This document shows positions 1 through 6,362 of a DNA stretch of 18,006 bases, in pieces (within the stretch, counting starts at the first letter, position 1; each line of letters starts with the position of its first letter). Below the pieces are notes generated by a model, which was given only the letters and a program-made list of their open reading frames with translations, had not been told where the DNA came from and searched no databases. The position numbers and the translations under genes are program-made. The DNA comes from an uncultured Collinsella sp. Lineage in GTDB: Bacteria > Actinomycetota > Coriobacteriia > Coriobacteriales > Coriobacteriaceae. The stretch is from the NCBI GenBank assembly GCA_902494465.1, contig CABUTH010000020.1:1-18006 (forward strand), in the 5' to 3' direction.

Positions 1-629
1 CGCTCAACAACCACTTCCGCTACTACAACACCCAGCCTTGGCTCGCCGCCATCATCCTCGGCGCCTGCGTGGCCATGGAGGAGCGTGACGGCCTCGCGGC
101 GGCGGACGCCGTCCAAGACCTGAAGATCGGCACCATGGGACCGCTCGCCGGCGTCGGCGACTCCCTGCTCATGACCATGATCCCGACCATCATGGGCTCC
201 ATCGCCGCCTATATGGCCATCGAGGGCAACCCCGTGGGAGCCGGCATCTGGTTCGCGCTCATCCTGGCCATCTTCTGGGTCCGCATGCACGCCCTCGAGT
301 TCGGCTACAAGCAGGGTGTGAAGCTCGTCACCGACTTCAGCGAGAAGCTTCCCAACCTCACTGCCGCCGCCTCCGTGCTCGGCCTCACCGTGGTCGGCTG
401 CCTCATCGCCTCGGTCATCGGCGTCACCTGCCCGATTAGCTTCAGCTTCGGCGACGTCTCGATGGAGATTCAGCCGCTGCTCGACAAGATCCTGCCTGCC
501 ATGATCCCCGCCGCCATCACGGGAAGCGCGTATTACCTTCTTACCAAGAAGAACGCGAGCATGACGGCCCTCATCCTCGTGGTGATCGTCCTCGCGATGG
601 TCGCCTCCGCCGCCGGCATCCTCGCCTAG
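1..629 (+). CDS. PTS mannose/fructose/sorbose family IID component (5' end missing)
   Basis: This is the membrane subunit that, with IIC, forms the sugar channel of a mannose-family phosphotransferase system. The reading frame is open from base 3 and the true start lies left of the window. The first visible residues (NTQPWLAAIILG, then AMEE) match the N-terminal part of IID proteins. The family motif GPLAGVGDS is at 138-164 and is followed by several hydrophobic segments, including strongly apolar ones at the C-terminus, as expected for the membrane anchor. The IIA gene starts 26 bases downstream, so the two are surely co-transcribed; IIB and IIC should lie just upstream. The sugar cannot be read from this fragment. 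The neighbouring GH172 enzyme suggests a furanoside rather than plain mannose, which is an inference. Confidence 0.9.
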   Translation, partial: LNNHFRYYNTQPWLAAIILGACVAMEERDGLAAADAVQDLKIGTMGPLAGVGDSLLMTMIPTIMGSIAAYMAIEGNPVGAGIWFALILAIFWVRMHALEFGYKQGVKLVTDFSEKLPNLTAAASVLGLTVVGCLIASVIGVTCPISFSFGDVSMEIQPLLDKILPAMIPAAITGSAYYLLTKKNASMTALILVVIVLAMVASAAGILA

Positions 630-655
630 CTTCGACCCAAGAGATTGGTGAATCA

Positions 656-1039
656 ATGAGAAAGATAGTTGTGGCGAGCCATTCCCTTCTCGCCCAGGGC
701 TTCAAGGACACCCTCGAGTTCCTTACGGGTAAGAGCGACGCCGTCAACGCCGTGTGCGCCTACGTGAACGACAACGGCGAGGGGCTCGACGCGGCGGTCG
801 AGGCTGCGCTTTCGGGCACTGACGAGGTCGTCGTTCTTACCGACGCGCTCGGCGGCAGTGTGAACCAGCGCTTCTCCCGCTTCGCCTCCGACCGGATCCA
901 CGTGATCGCGGGTGTCAACCTCCCGCTCGCCATGACGGTCGCGCTCGCGCGCCCCGACGAGAAACTCGACTTCGACGCCCTCGTCGACGAGGCGCGCCAG
1001 CAGATCGTCTACGTGAACGGTGCCAGTTCCGCCGAGTGA
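656..1039 (+). CDS. PTS mannose-type IIA component
   Basis: A 127-residue cytoplasmic phosphocarrier of the EIIA-Man fold. It takes phosphate from HPr and passes it to IIB. The N-terminal strand and loop MRKIVVASHSLLAQGF carries the expected phospho-accepting histidine at residue 9, and VVVLTDALGGSVNQ near residues 58-71 matches the second conserved loop of the family. The length suits a stand-alone IIA domain with no fused IIB. The gene sits 26 bases after IID and 27 bases before the GH172 gene, inside one operon. The ATG at 656 aligns with the family start; its ribosome site is weak, so translational coupling to IID is plausible. Confidence 0.88.
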   Translation: MRKIVVASHSLLAQGFKDTLEFLTGKSDAVNAVCAYVNDNGEGLDAAVEAALSGTDEVVVLTDALGGSVNQRFSRFASDRIHVIAGVNLPLAMTVALARPDEKLDFDALVDEARQQIVYVNGASSAE

Positions 1040-1066
1040 GAAGACGACGAATAGAGGAGGTCGACG

Positions 1067-2191
1067 ATGAGAGAGTTCCTTAAAGACGTGTGGATGCACG
1101 GCGGTGAGGAAAGCCGCGCCATCACCCCCGAGAACATCACGGGCGAGAAGGGCCGCGCCGCCATGTCGGCCAGCCACCTCGGCGTCGGCCGCAAGGGCTC
1201 GTGCTGCGTGCCCCTTGAGTCCGGCGAGACCATCACGCTCGCGGACATCGAGGGCCCCGGCATCATCCGCCACATCTGGATGACCGTCCCCGACAAGACC
1301 GCCGCCGGCAGCTTCGTCATGCGCGACCTCGTGCTGCGCTTCTACTGGGACGACGAGGAGACCCCCTCGGTCGAGTGCCCTGTCGGCGACTTCTTCTGCA
1401 ACGGCTTCGGTGAGCGCGCCATCGTCAACTCGATGCCCATCTGCGTGAACCCGACGGGCGGCATGAACTGCTACTTCGAGATGCCTTTCAGGAAGCACGC
1501 CAAGGTCACGCTTACGAGCGAGCACCCCGGGTTCATTAAGTACATCTTCTACACGTTCAACTACGCGCTCACCGACGTGCCGGACGACGCCATGTACTTC
1601 CACGCCCGTTTTAACCGCGAGCGCAGCACCCGCAGGGGCGTCGACTACACCGTGCTCGACGGCGTGCGCGGTAAGGGCTACTACGTCGGCACCTACATGG
1701 CCCTGTGCGCTCTGGAGCGCTATTGGTGGGGCGAGGGCGAGATGAAGTTCTTCCTCGACGGCGACGAGGAGTTCCCCACGGTCACCTCGACGGGAGCCGA
1801 GGACTACTTCGGCGGTGCCTGGGCCTTCCTCGACAGGCCGCCCCACGCGCTGCCCGAGGCGCAGTGCTTCAACACACTGTTCGCCGGCTACCCGTACCGC
1901 TCGACGCGCGACGCCACGCGCGACCGCTTCAGCGCGGGCAAGCCGAACCCGAACCCGATGCTCGCGACCAACGACGACGCGCTGCCCAGGCACGGCCTCT
2001 ACAGGTGGCACCTTCCCGACCCGATCTCGTTCAAGGAGGACCTGCGCGTGACGTTCCAGGACCTCGGCAACGACGACATCAAGCTCTACGAGCGCGAGGA
2101 CGACATCTCCACCGTCGCCTACTGGTACCAAAGCGAGCCGCACGCCGTGCTCGCCCCGTTTGCCGCAAGGCAGGACCGCGTGCCCAGGTAG
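1067..2191 (+). CDS. DUF2961 / glycoside hydrolase family 172 protein, cytoplasmic
   Basis: A 374-residue protein with the DUF2961 signature, now classed as GH172, whose studied members act on alpha-D-fructofuranosides (including difructose dianhydride I) or D-arabinofuranosides. Diagnostic stretches are SHLGVGRKGSC near residues 36-46, GPGIIRHIWMT (63-73), VGDFFCNGFGE (106-116), WWGEGEMKFFLDGD (220-233) and TGAEDYFGGAWAF (242-254). The two catalytic carboxylates of the family lie in the last two blocks, so E223 or E225 and E245 are the likely pair (assignment inferred). There is no signal peptide, so the enzyme acts in the cytoplasm on something the PTS brings in. A strong GAGGAGG ribosome site precedes the ATG. 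A hairpin terminator follows the stop, so the downstream kinase may be made at a lower level. Confidence 0.85.
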   Translation: MREFLKDVWMHGGEESRAITPENITGEKGRAAMSASHLGVGRKGSCCVPLESGETITLADIEGPGIIRHIWMTVPDKTAAGSFVMRDLVLRFYWDDEETPSVECPVGDFFCNGFGERAIVNSMPICVNPTGGMNCYFEMPFRKHAKVTLTSEHPGFIKYIFYTFNYALTDVPDDAMYFHARFNRERSTRRGVDYTVLDGVRGKGYYVGTYMALCALERYWWGEGEMKFFLDGDEEFPTVTSTGAEDYFGGAWAFLDRPPHALPEAQCFNTLFAGYPYRSTRDATRDRFSAGKPNPNPMLATNDDALPRHGLYRWHLPDPISFKEDLRVTFQDLGNDDIKLYEREDDISTVAYWYQSEPHAVLAPFAARQDRVPR

Positions 2192-2219
2192 GGTCGCCTC
2201 GAAACAAGCCAACGTTATG

Positions 2220-2256
2220 GGCGCCCGCGGTTGACCATGACTGCGGGCGTTTCTTT
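2220..2256 (+). terminator. Rho-independent terminator or attenuator between the GH172 and kinase genes
   Basis: A nine-base-pair GC-rich stem (2222-2230 with 2241-2249, one G-U pair) with a ten-base loop is followed by TTTCTTT. The kinase ribosome site begins only five bases later, leaving no room for a separate promoter beyond the hairpin. Partial read-through is therefore the simplest reading. Confidence 0.7.
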
Positions 2257-2270
2257 GTAAAGAGGATCAC

Positions 2271-3155
2271 ATGAGCGAAAAGCAAATGAGGCTCGGCGCC
2301 CTCGAGGCCGGCGGGACCAAGATGGTCTGTGCCGTGGTGTCCGGCGACGGCGAGGTCCTCGACCGTATGGAGACCCCGACGCTTACGCCCGCCGAGACCG
2401 TCCCGCAAATGGTCGAGTGGTTCACCGCCCGCAATGTGGACGCGTTGGGCATCGGCGCCTTCGGCCCGACCTGCGTCGACCCCAACGATGAGCGCTACGG
2501 TTCCATCCTCCAGACGCCCAAGCTCGCGTGGCGAGGCTATGGTCTTCGCGCCGCTTTCGCCGACGCCCTCGGGATTCCGGTGACCTACGACACGGACGTG
2601 AACGTTGCCTGCCTCGGCGAAGTGGTCTTCGGCTGCTGCAAAGGGCTCGAGGACGCCGTCTACGTAACCATCGGCACCGGCGTGGGCGCGGGCGTCATGT
2701 GCGCGGGCAGGCTCCTTCACGGCATGCTGCACCCCGAGGCCGGCCACATGCTGGTAAGGATTCGTCCCACCGAGGAGGGACGCTGCGTCTGCCCGAGTCA
2801 CGCGAGCTGTCTCGAGGGCCTCGCCTCCGGCCCCGCCATCGCCGCGCGCTGGGGAAAGCCCGCGGCCGAGCTCGCGGACAACGCTGAGGTGTGGGCGCTC
2901 GAGGGGGATTATCTGGGGCAGATGTGCGCGAACCTCGTGCTCATGTACTCGCCTCGCCGCATCGTCCTCGGCGGCGGCGTGATGCACCAGGAGCAGCTCT
3001 ACGGCATCGTCCGCAAGAAGACCCTCGAATATCTGGGCGGCTACATCCAGACTGCCGAGCTTAAGGACATGGAGAGCTACATCTGCGCCCCGGGCTGCGG
3101 CGGCGACCAAGGAATCCTTGGCGCGGCCGAGCTGGCAAGAAGGACGCTCGCGTAA
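2271..3155 (+). CDS. ROK-family sugar kinase, fructokinase-like
   Basis: A 294-residue ROK kinase that phosphorylates a free hexose with ATP in the cytoplasm. The ATP site motif EAGGTK is at residues 12-17. The catalytic aspartate is D109 in DTDVNVACLGE, and IGTGVGAG is at 134-141. The zinc site of the ROK group is intact: H159, then C174, H177 and C180 in CPSHASCLEG. Overall it is closest to the short zinc-dependent fructokinases such as YdhR/GmuE/ScrK of Firmicutes, so fructose is the best guess; mannose or another hexose is possible. An AGAGG ribosome site sits six bases before the ATG. It is the last gene of the PTS-GH172 locus and would use the sugar released by the glycosidase. Confidence 0.85.
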   Translation: MSEKQMRLGALEAGGTKMVCAVVSGDGEVLDRMETPTLTPAETVPQMVEWFTARNVDALGIGAFGPTCVDPNDERYGSILQTPKLAWRGYGLRAAFADALGIPVTYDTDVNVACLGEVVFGCCKGLEDAVYVTIGTGVGAGVMCAGRLLHGMLHPEAGHMLVRIRPTEEGRCVCPSHASCLEGLASGPAIAARWGKPAAELADNAEVWALEGDYLGQMCANLVLMYSPRRIVLGGGVMHQEQLYGIVRKKTLEYLGGYIQTAELKDMESYICAPGCGGDQGILGAAELARRTLA

Positions 3156-3187
3156 CTTGCGCTCTCTCCGCCATACAACGCGTTAAG

Positions 3188-3240
3188 AAAAGATGAGCGC
3201 TTCTTGCCAATTGGGCGGCAAGAAGCGCTCATCTTTTGCA
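3188..3240 (+). terminator. Strong rho-independent terminator after the ROK kinase
   Basis: A perfect 21-base-pair stem (3188-3208 with 3217-3237) with an eight-base loop ends in TTTT on the + strand and begins with AAAA, so it can work in both directions. It closes the sugar operon and also faces the degV remnant coming from the right. Confidence 0.92.
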
Positions 3241-3271
3241 TTTGTTTTTGGGGCAGGATGCCCCGCCTCCG

Positions 3272-3498
3272 CTAGAGTCTCTGGACCGCCACACCCACGA
3301 GGTTTGGACCGGTGTGGACAAGAAGCGCGGGGCTGATGTCGGAGCGGACGACCTCCACCGCGTTGGCCACGCGCTCGCGCAGGGCCTGCTCCATGCGGTC
3401 ATAGAGGCCGGCGTAGGGTGAGGTGCGGCTCACGGCAAAGCGCACCTTGGGGTGCTTCTCGACGATGGCGGCGATGAGCTTGACCTCGGTGCGATGCG
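3272..3498 (-). pseudogene. C-terminal remnant of a DegV-family protein
   Basis: About 75 residues on the - strand resemble only the C-terminal end of DegV fatty-acid-binding proteins: a helix/strand segment (VRFAVSRTSPYAGLYDRM), then SDISPALLVHTGPNLVGVAV, where HTGP and the following glycine are the conserved end of the fold that contacts the lipid. The N-terminal two-thirds of a usual protein of about 280 residues are missing. To the right the frame runs directly into IS200-type tnpA sequence, so the left part of degV was lost in a rearrangement. The in-frame ATG at 3514 lies inside the tnpA piece, read in a different frame, and is not a native start. Confidence 0.65.
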
Positions 3499-3690
3499 GT
3501 ACTTGCACAGCCATTTCGTGTGCGCGAGGCTGTTGGCTTTCTGGGCCACAGCAATCACCTTCCCCCTAGCATGATGACCTGAACAATCCTCATGCTAGGG
3601 GGAAGGTTTTGTCGCGTAGCGGAAATTGGCCTCCACCCGCTGAGCGGGTGGCTTTCTATGCCGCGCGGCACGGACTAAAGTCCATGAATA
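3499..3690 (-). mobile_element. IS200/IS605-type element remnant: left end plus first 17 codons of tnpA
   Basis: Read on the - strand from a GTG at 3549, 17 codons give VAQKANSLAHTKWLCKY, the N-terminus of IS200-type TnpA; the usual continuation HIVF is replaced by degV sequence, so the HUH-transposase catalytic part is gone. Just upstream is a perfect 17-bp inverted repeat (3558-3574 with 3590-3606) whose arm next to the gene contains the ribosome site GGGGGAAGG. Hiding the ribosome site in a hairpin is typical of IS200. Further out are an 8-bp stem with a TGA triloop (3633-3651) and two short palindromes (3660-3669 and 3672-3683), as expected of a left end recognised as single-stranded hairpins. 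The outer boundary near 3690 is approximate. Confidence 0.7.
3558..3606 (-). repeat. 17-bp perfect inverted repeat, IS200-type ribosome-site hairpin
   Basis: The arms 3558-3574 and 3590-3606 are exact reverse complements around a 15-base loop. On the - strand the second arm ends GGGGGAAGG, eight bases before the GTG of the tnpA piece, so folding would hide the ribosome site and also block transcription entering from outside. Confidence 0.85.
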
Positions 3691-3797
3691 AAACAATCCC
3701 GCGGGTATTTGGGCGCGCACGCATTGACCTTGCCCTTGCGCGCCCAATATGCGCCGTAAAAGCCGTCTTCTTCAACGTCAAAGTGAACGCGCTTCAT
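3675..3797 (-). pseudogene. 5' remnant of a hydrolase gene, possibly acyl-CoA thioesterase/BAAT-like
   Basis: An ATG at 3797 lies nine bases after the stop of the third methyltransferase gene, with a GAGAGA ribosome site, so it was the next gene of that operon. The frame gives MKRVHFDVEEDGFYGAYW and then sequence that belongs to the IS200-type left end, closing at a stop inside the palindrome at 3672-3683 after 40 codons. The short N-terminus, especially EEDGFYGAYW, resembles small alpha/beta hydrolases annotated as acyl-CoA thioester hydrolase/BAAT C-terminal proteins. This rests on about 18 residues only, so the family is tentative. The truncation itself is clear. Confidence 0.4.
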
Positions 3798-3806
3798 TTT
3801 TGTCTC

Positions 3807-4637
3807 TCAAAATCTTATTTTCACGATTTGCATTTTCATCCCGTTGTCACCGACCCTTGCGAGAAACCGGAAAAAGCCGCTGACAGAAGGGTCCCTCAAA
3901 TCGTTGTAGCCCAGCATATAGCCGCGACTTGTGACCTGCAGACGGCTGTCCCACGTGCCGATTTCCTTGGCGGCATCCGAAACCGCAAAATATGCCCCTA
4001 CATCCTTGATTTTTGCAGTCTTAAGCCATGTTTTTGCGATCATCTTTACTGCCGTCCGATTGGCAGCATCAAAGACCAGCACACCGCCGGGGAAAGCGTC
4101 TGCCATCCCCCGTACCAGTTCCCGGACCTGCTGGGTCAGAAAGTAATAGAACACCCCGGAGGCAAAGAACACCGCCCCGCCGGAGGCATCGATTTTGCTA
4201 AACCATGCGGTGTCTTTCAGGTCGCAGGGGATATTATGTTCTCGATCCTCGGCGGGCAGTAACTGCTGCCGCAAGGCAATCACATCCGGGAAGTCCAGAT
4301 TGTAGATCTTGCATCTACCGTTGTCGCAGGTTCTGCCGGTGTTGTCCAGCCCGCAGCCCAGATTGACCATCGCCGCATTGGGGTGGCCTTTCAGGTAATC
4401 CCGCACCTCGAAAGCAAGATCACTCTGCCGTGTGGCCACCTCCAGCGCACCAAAGCGCTGCATCAGGCTGCGGGAGTTTTTCTCTGCCTCTGAAAAGTCG
4501 TAGTCGATTTGGTCGAGCAGACGAACCGCTGTTTCATCCCTATAAAGGTTCGGGTACAGCTCCGTACACAGCTTTCGGGAATACAGCGGGAGGATCAGCG
4601 TCTCCTGAACGGTGTTTTTCTCAATTTTACATTTCAT
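3807..4637 (-). CDS. Class I SAM-dependent methyltransferase, leucine-carboxyl-methyltransferase-like (COG3315 type)
   Basis: A 276-residue protein with the layout of the LCM/PPM1-like O-methyltransferases often linked to polyketide or small-molecule methylation. The SAM-binding glycine loop is VNLGCGLDNTGR (residues 91-102), followed by the acidic stretch YNLDFPDVI (112-120) that binds the SAM ribose. The N-terminal part with repeated charged helices is the family's substrate-side cap. The ribosome site GAGGAAG precedes the ATG at 4637 well. It is third in a - strand operon after two other methyltransferases and was followed by a hydrolase now broken by an IS200-type remnant. Base composition is lower in GC than the flanking operons, which suggests transfer. 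The substrate is unknown. Confidence 0.75.
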   Translation of the reverse strand: MKCKIEKNTVQETLILPLYSRKLCTELYPNLYRDETAVRLLDQIDYDFSEAEKNSRSLMQRFGALEVATRQSDLAFEVRDYLKGHPNAAMVNLGCGLDNTGRTCDNGRCKIYNLDFPDVIALRQQLLPAEDREHNIPCDLKDTAWFSKIDASGGAVFFASGVFYYFLTQQVRELVRGMADAFPGGVLVFDAANRTAVKMIAKTWLKTAKIKDVGAYFAVSDAAKEIGTWDSRLQVTSRGYMLGYNDLRDPSVSGFFRFLARVGDNGMKMQIVKIRF

Positions 4638-4648
4638 AGGTTTCTTCC

Positions 4649-4714
4649 TCAGTGAATAAAAATTGTCACAATTGCCGCCAGCACAGCCGCTATGACCGTC
4701 ATGCCTATCGCCAT
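4649..4714 (-). CDS. Possible very small membrane peptide between two methyltransferase genes
   Basis: The 115-base gap between the second and third methyltransferase genes is open in one - strand frame, and its end encodes a clean hydrophobic helix of about 24 residues (LHMAIGMTVIAAVLAAIVT and on) finishing IFIH. The only ATG outside the upstream gene gives 21 residues, with no convincing ribosome site. It may be a real single-span peptide, perhaps starting inside the upstream gene by coupling, or a decayed membrane-protein tail. No family is recognised. Confidence 0.2.
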   Translation of the reverse strand: MAIGMTVIAAVLAAIVTIFIH

Positions 4715-4752
4715 GTGCAGGATGGATGCAAAAATACCCGTGCTTGATGCCC

Positions 4753-5358
4753 TTACTTCCGCGCCGTGACGCAGAGCCACTTTTTCTTTTTGTGTATCTG
4801 CACCTCGTGAAAACCCGCCTGCTCCAGACATGCCTTTAATTCGATGTCCTTGTAGATGGTCATGCCGCCGATGATCTGCGTCCACCTCTCGTCCTTGTCC
4901 GTATCGCCATTGCTCTCGTTGCAGATAAGAATTGTCCCGCCTGGCTTCAGCGTCCGCCAGACCTCACGGAAGCATTGGGGCAAATCAGGCCAAAAATAGA
5001 CGGTCTCAAAGGCCGTGACAGCATCGAAGTAGCTATTCTCAAACGCCATATCCGCCACACTGCCTTGCAGAACGGCGCAACGCCCCTCCTGAATTGCAGT
5101 TCGGTTGAGCTTTCTAGCCTTCTCCACGCTGACGGGCGAATAGTCGATGCCCTTGACGACGCCATGCGGGCATTTTTTCAGCAGCCGTTTTATGTTTGCC
5201 CCGCCGCCGCAGCCGCAATCCAGCACCTTGGCATTTGGCGCAAGTCGTAGAAATTGAAGTCCCCACTGCGCCACAGGGCTGTGGCCCAGATTCATCATGG
5301 CAACCATAAGTTTTCCGCCGAGGCCCACGGGCTTGCGGGTGTTTTCAAAGAACGACAT
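4753..5358 (-). CDS. Class I SAM-dependent methyltransferase (Methyltransf_11 type)
   Basis: A 201-residue Rossmann-fold methyltransferase. SAM motif I is VLDCGCGGGANI (residues 45-56), the acidic residue after strand 2 lies in GIDYS (70-74), and the post-motif LKPGGTILICNE is clear. The start at 5358 (MSFFENTRKP) is chosen because a GGAGGG ribosome site lies a few bases upstream; a longer in-frame ATG at 5388 lacks one and lies deep inside the upstream gene. The gene overlaps the end of the preceding methyltransferase by 14 bases, so translation is probably coupled. It is middle in the three-methyltransferase operon. Substrate unknown. Confidence 0.8.
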   Translation of the reverse strand: MSFFENTRKPVGLGGKLMVAMMNLGHSPVAQWGLQFLRLAPNAKVLDCGCGGGANIKRLLKKCPHGVVKGIDYSPVSVEKARKLNRTAIQEGRCAVLQGSVADMAFENSYFDAVTAFETVYFWPDLPQCFREVWRTLKPGGTILICNESNGDTDKDERWTQIIGGMTIYKDIELKACLEQAGFHEVQIHKKKKWLCVTARK

Positions 5359-5974
5359 CTGGTCCCTCCGATTTCGTGCATTCCGCATAGGTCAACGGGA
5401 ACGAAGCCTTCAGCACCGCGCTTTTCTGCACCGCCCAGCCGTTTTGACGCAGGAAACACAGGTATTCCTCGCTTGTCCACCTGCTGTGGAGGGGGAATCC
5501 TGCCATACTCATGAAAAAGGCTTTTACCTTGCCGGAAACCGAGTTTCCCGCGTGGGTGAAGGTTGGCGCGATGAGCACGCCGTCGTCCTTCAGCACCCGC
5601 CTGATTTCTTGCAGGGCCTTTTCTGGATGCGGCACTATGTGAAGCGCGTTGGACGCGATCACCACTTCGAAGGACTTCTGTGCATAGGGCAGGCGGAACA
5701 TATCTTGTACGGAAAAGTGCAGCTTTGCGGATTGATTGTCCCGCTTTGCTTCAAGGATCATCTGTGCAGAAGCGTCTGTAGCCTCGATGTGTGCCGCCGC
5801 ATTCACGATGCTCTTTGCGATAAGCCCCGTGCCGGTGGCAACCTCCAGTACGGTTTTTGCTTTCACTACCGGCCTGATCAGTCCATACATCTTCTCATAC
5901 GCCGCCCGGTCGTTTCGCATGAAACGGTCGTATCGACCGGCATTCTTGTCCCAGAAGCCCTTGCGTTCGTGCAT
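5345..5974 (-). CDS. Class I SAM-dependent methyltransferase
   Basis: A 209-residue methyltransferase, first gene of the - strand trio. SAM motif I is VLEVATGTGLIA (residues 42-53), the acidic residue is in EATDAS (D67), and ALHIVPHPEKALQEIRRVLKDDGVLI has the usual motif IV region. The N-terminus HERKGFWDKNAGRYDRFM is like the small ubiE-related enzymes of Firmicutes. The ATG at 5974 is chosen, with GGGGG eight bases upstream; a TTG at 5989 in frame is possible. Two perfect or near-perfect palindromes precede it and may be operators. Its composition is less GC-rich than the flanks. Confidence 0.78.
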   Translation of the reverse strand: MHERKGFWDKNAGRYDRFMRNDRAAYEKMYGLIRPVVKAKTVLEVATGTGLIAKSIVNAAAHIEATDASAQMILEAKRDNQSAKLHFSVQDMFRLPYAQKSFEVVIASNALHIVPHPEKALQEIRRVLKDDGVLIAPTFTHAGNSVSGKVKAFFMSMAGFPLHSRWTSEEYLCFLRQNGWAVQKSAVLKASFPLTYAECTKSEGPDVVL

Positions 5975-5991
5975 GGCTATCGCCCCCAAAC

Positions 5992-6009
5992 AGTTAGAGC
6001 CATCTAACT
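5992..6009. promoter_or_regulatory. Operator-like palindrome upstream of the methyltransferase operon
   Basis: AGTTAGAGCCATCTAACT has seven-base arms that are exact complements around GCCA. It lies 18 bases before the first methyltransferase ATG, next to a TATAGT-like -10 on the - strand, the position of a repressor site. No regulator gene is adjacent. Confidence 0.5.
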
Positions 6010-6033
6010 ATAACACGCGAATCGTGCAGCAAG

Positions 6034-6049
6034 ATAAGGCTAGCCTTAT
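6034..6049. promoter_or_regulatory. 16-bp perfect palindrome upstream of the methyltransferase operon
   Basis: ATAAGGCTAGCCTTAT is its own reverse complement. It lies 60 bases before the methyltransferase start, roughly where the -35 region or an upstream operator would be. With the palindrome at 5992-6009 it brackets the probable promoter. Confidence 0.45.
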
Positions 6050-6059
6050 TTTCTTGGCA

Positions 6060-6360
6060 AAGACGCATCTCTCCGGCTTTCGCCTATAGCGGCGCGAGCC
6101 AGATGCTAGGCTGGAGCTGAAGAAGGGGCTTGGCGGACAGGTAGGTCGATTCCGGTTCCCGGAACGGTGGTCCAGCCAATTACACCAGGGCTCTAGTCAT
6201 TGAGTGGGAATAGAAAATTCCTTAGTTATGGGGGTATAAATTTGATTTCCTTCAGGATAAACCCCCATGACTATATGAATTGACCTGCTGACTTCAATGA
6301 AGATTGGAGGGTAACGGTCAGGGGTGACGGCCCAGCGAGTGTTATTTTGCGAGCTATGCG
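6060..6360. other. Non-coding stretch with one long hairpin
   Basis: I see no convincing gene on either strand. The base composition is mixed, with an AT-richer centre. The only clear structure is an inverted repeat, 6225-6235 with 6261-6271 (11 pairs, one G-U, arms carrying TATGGGGGT), around a 25-base AT-rich loop. It could be a mobile-element end or a terminator-like stem. Shorter palindromes such as GTTCCCGGAAC (near 6158) are present. No tRNA can be folded from it. Confidence 0.4.
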
Positions 6361-6362
6361 CA

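Noticed and set aside
653..2212. A 519-codon open frame on the - strand opposite the IIA and GH172 genes
   Set aside because: It is a by-product of GC-rich codon use: it runs opposite two well-supported genes, is full of Val/Ala/Arg/His with no family match, and has no ribosome site.
3609..4262. A 217-codon + strand frame over the IS200-type end and the methyltransferase
   Set aside because: It spans the hairpins and lies opposite clear SAM motifs; its sequence resembles no family.
6100..6220. Possible tRNA or att site near GGTCGATTCCGG
   Set aside because: The TpsiC-like piece has no matching acceptor, anticodon or D stems, so no cloverleaf can be drawn.
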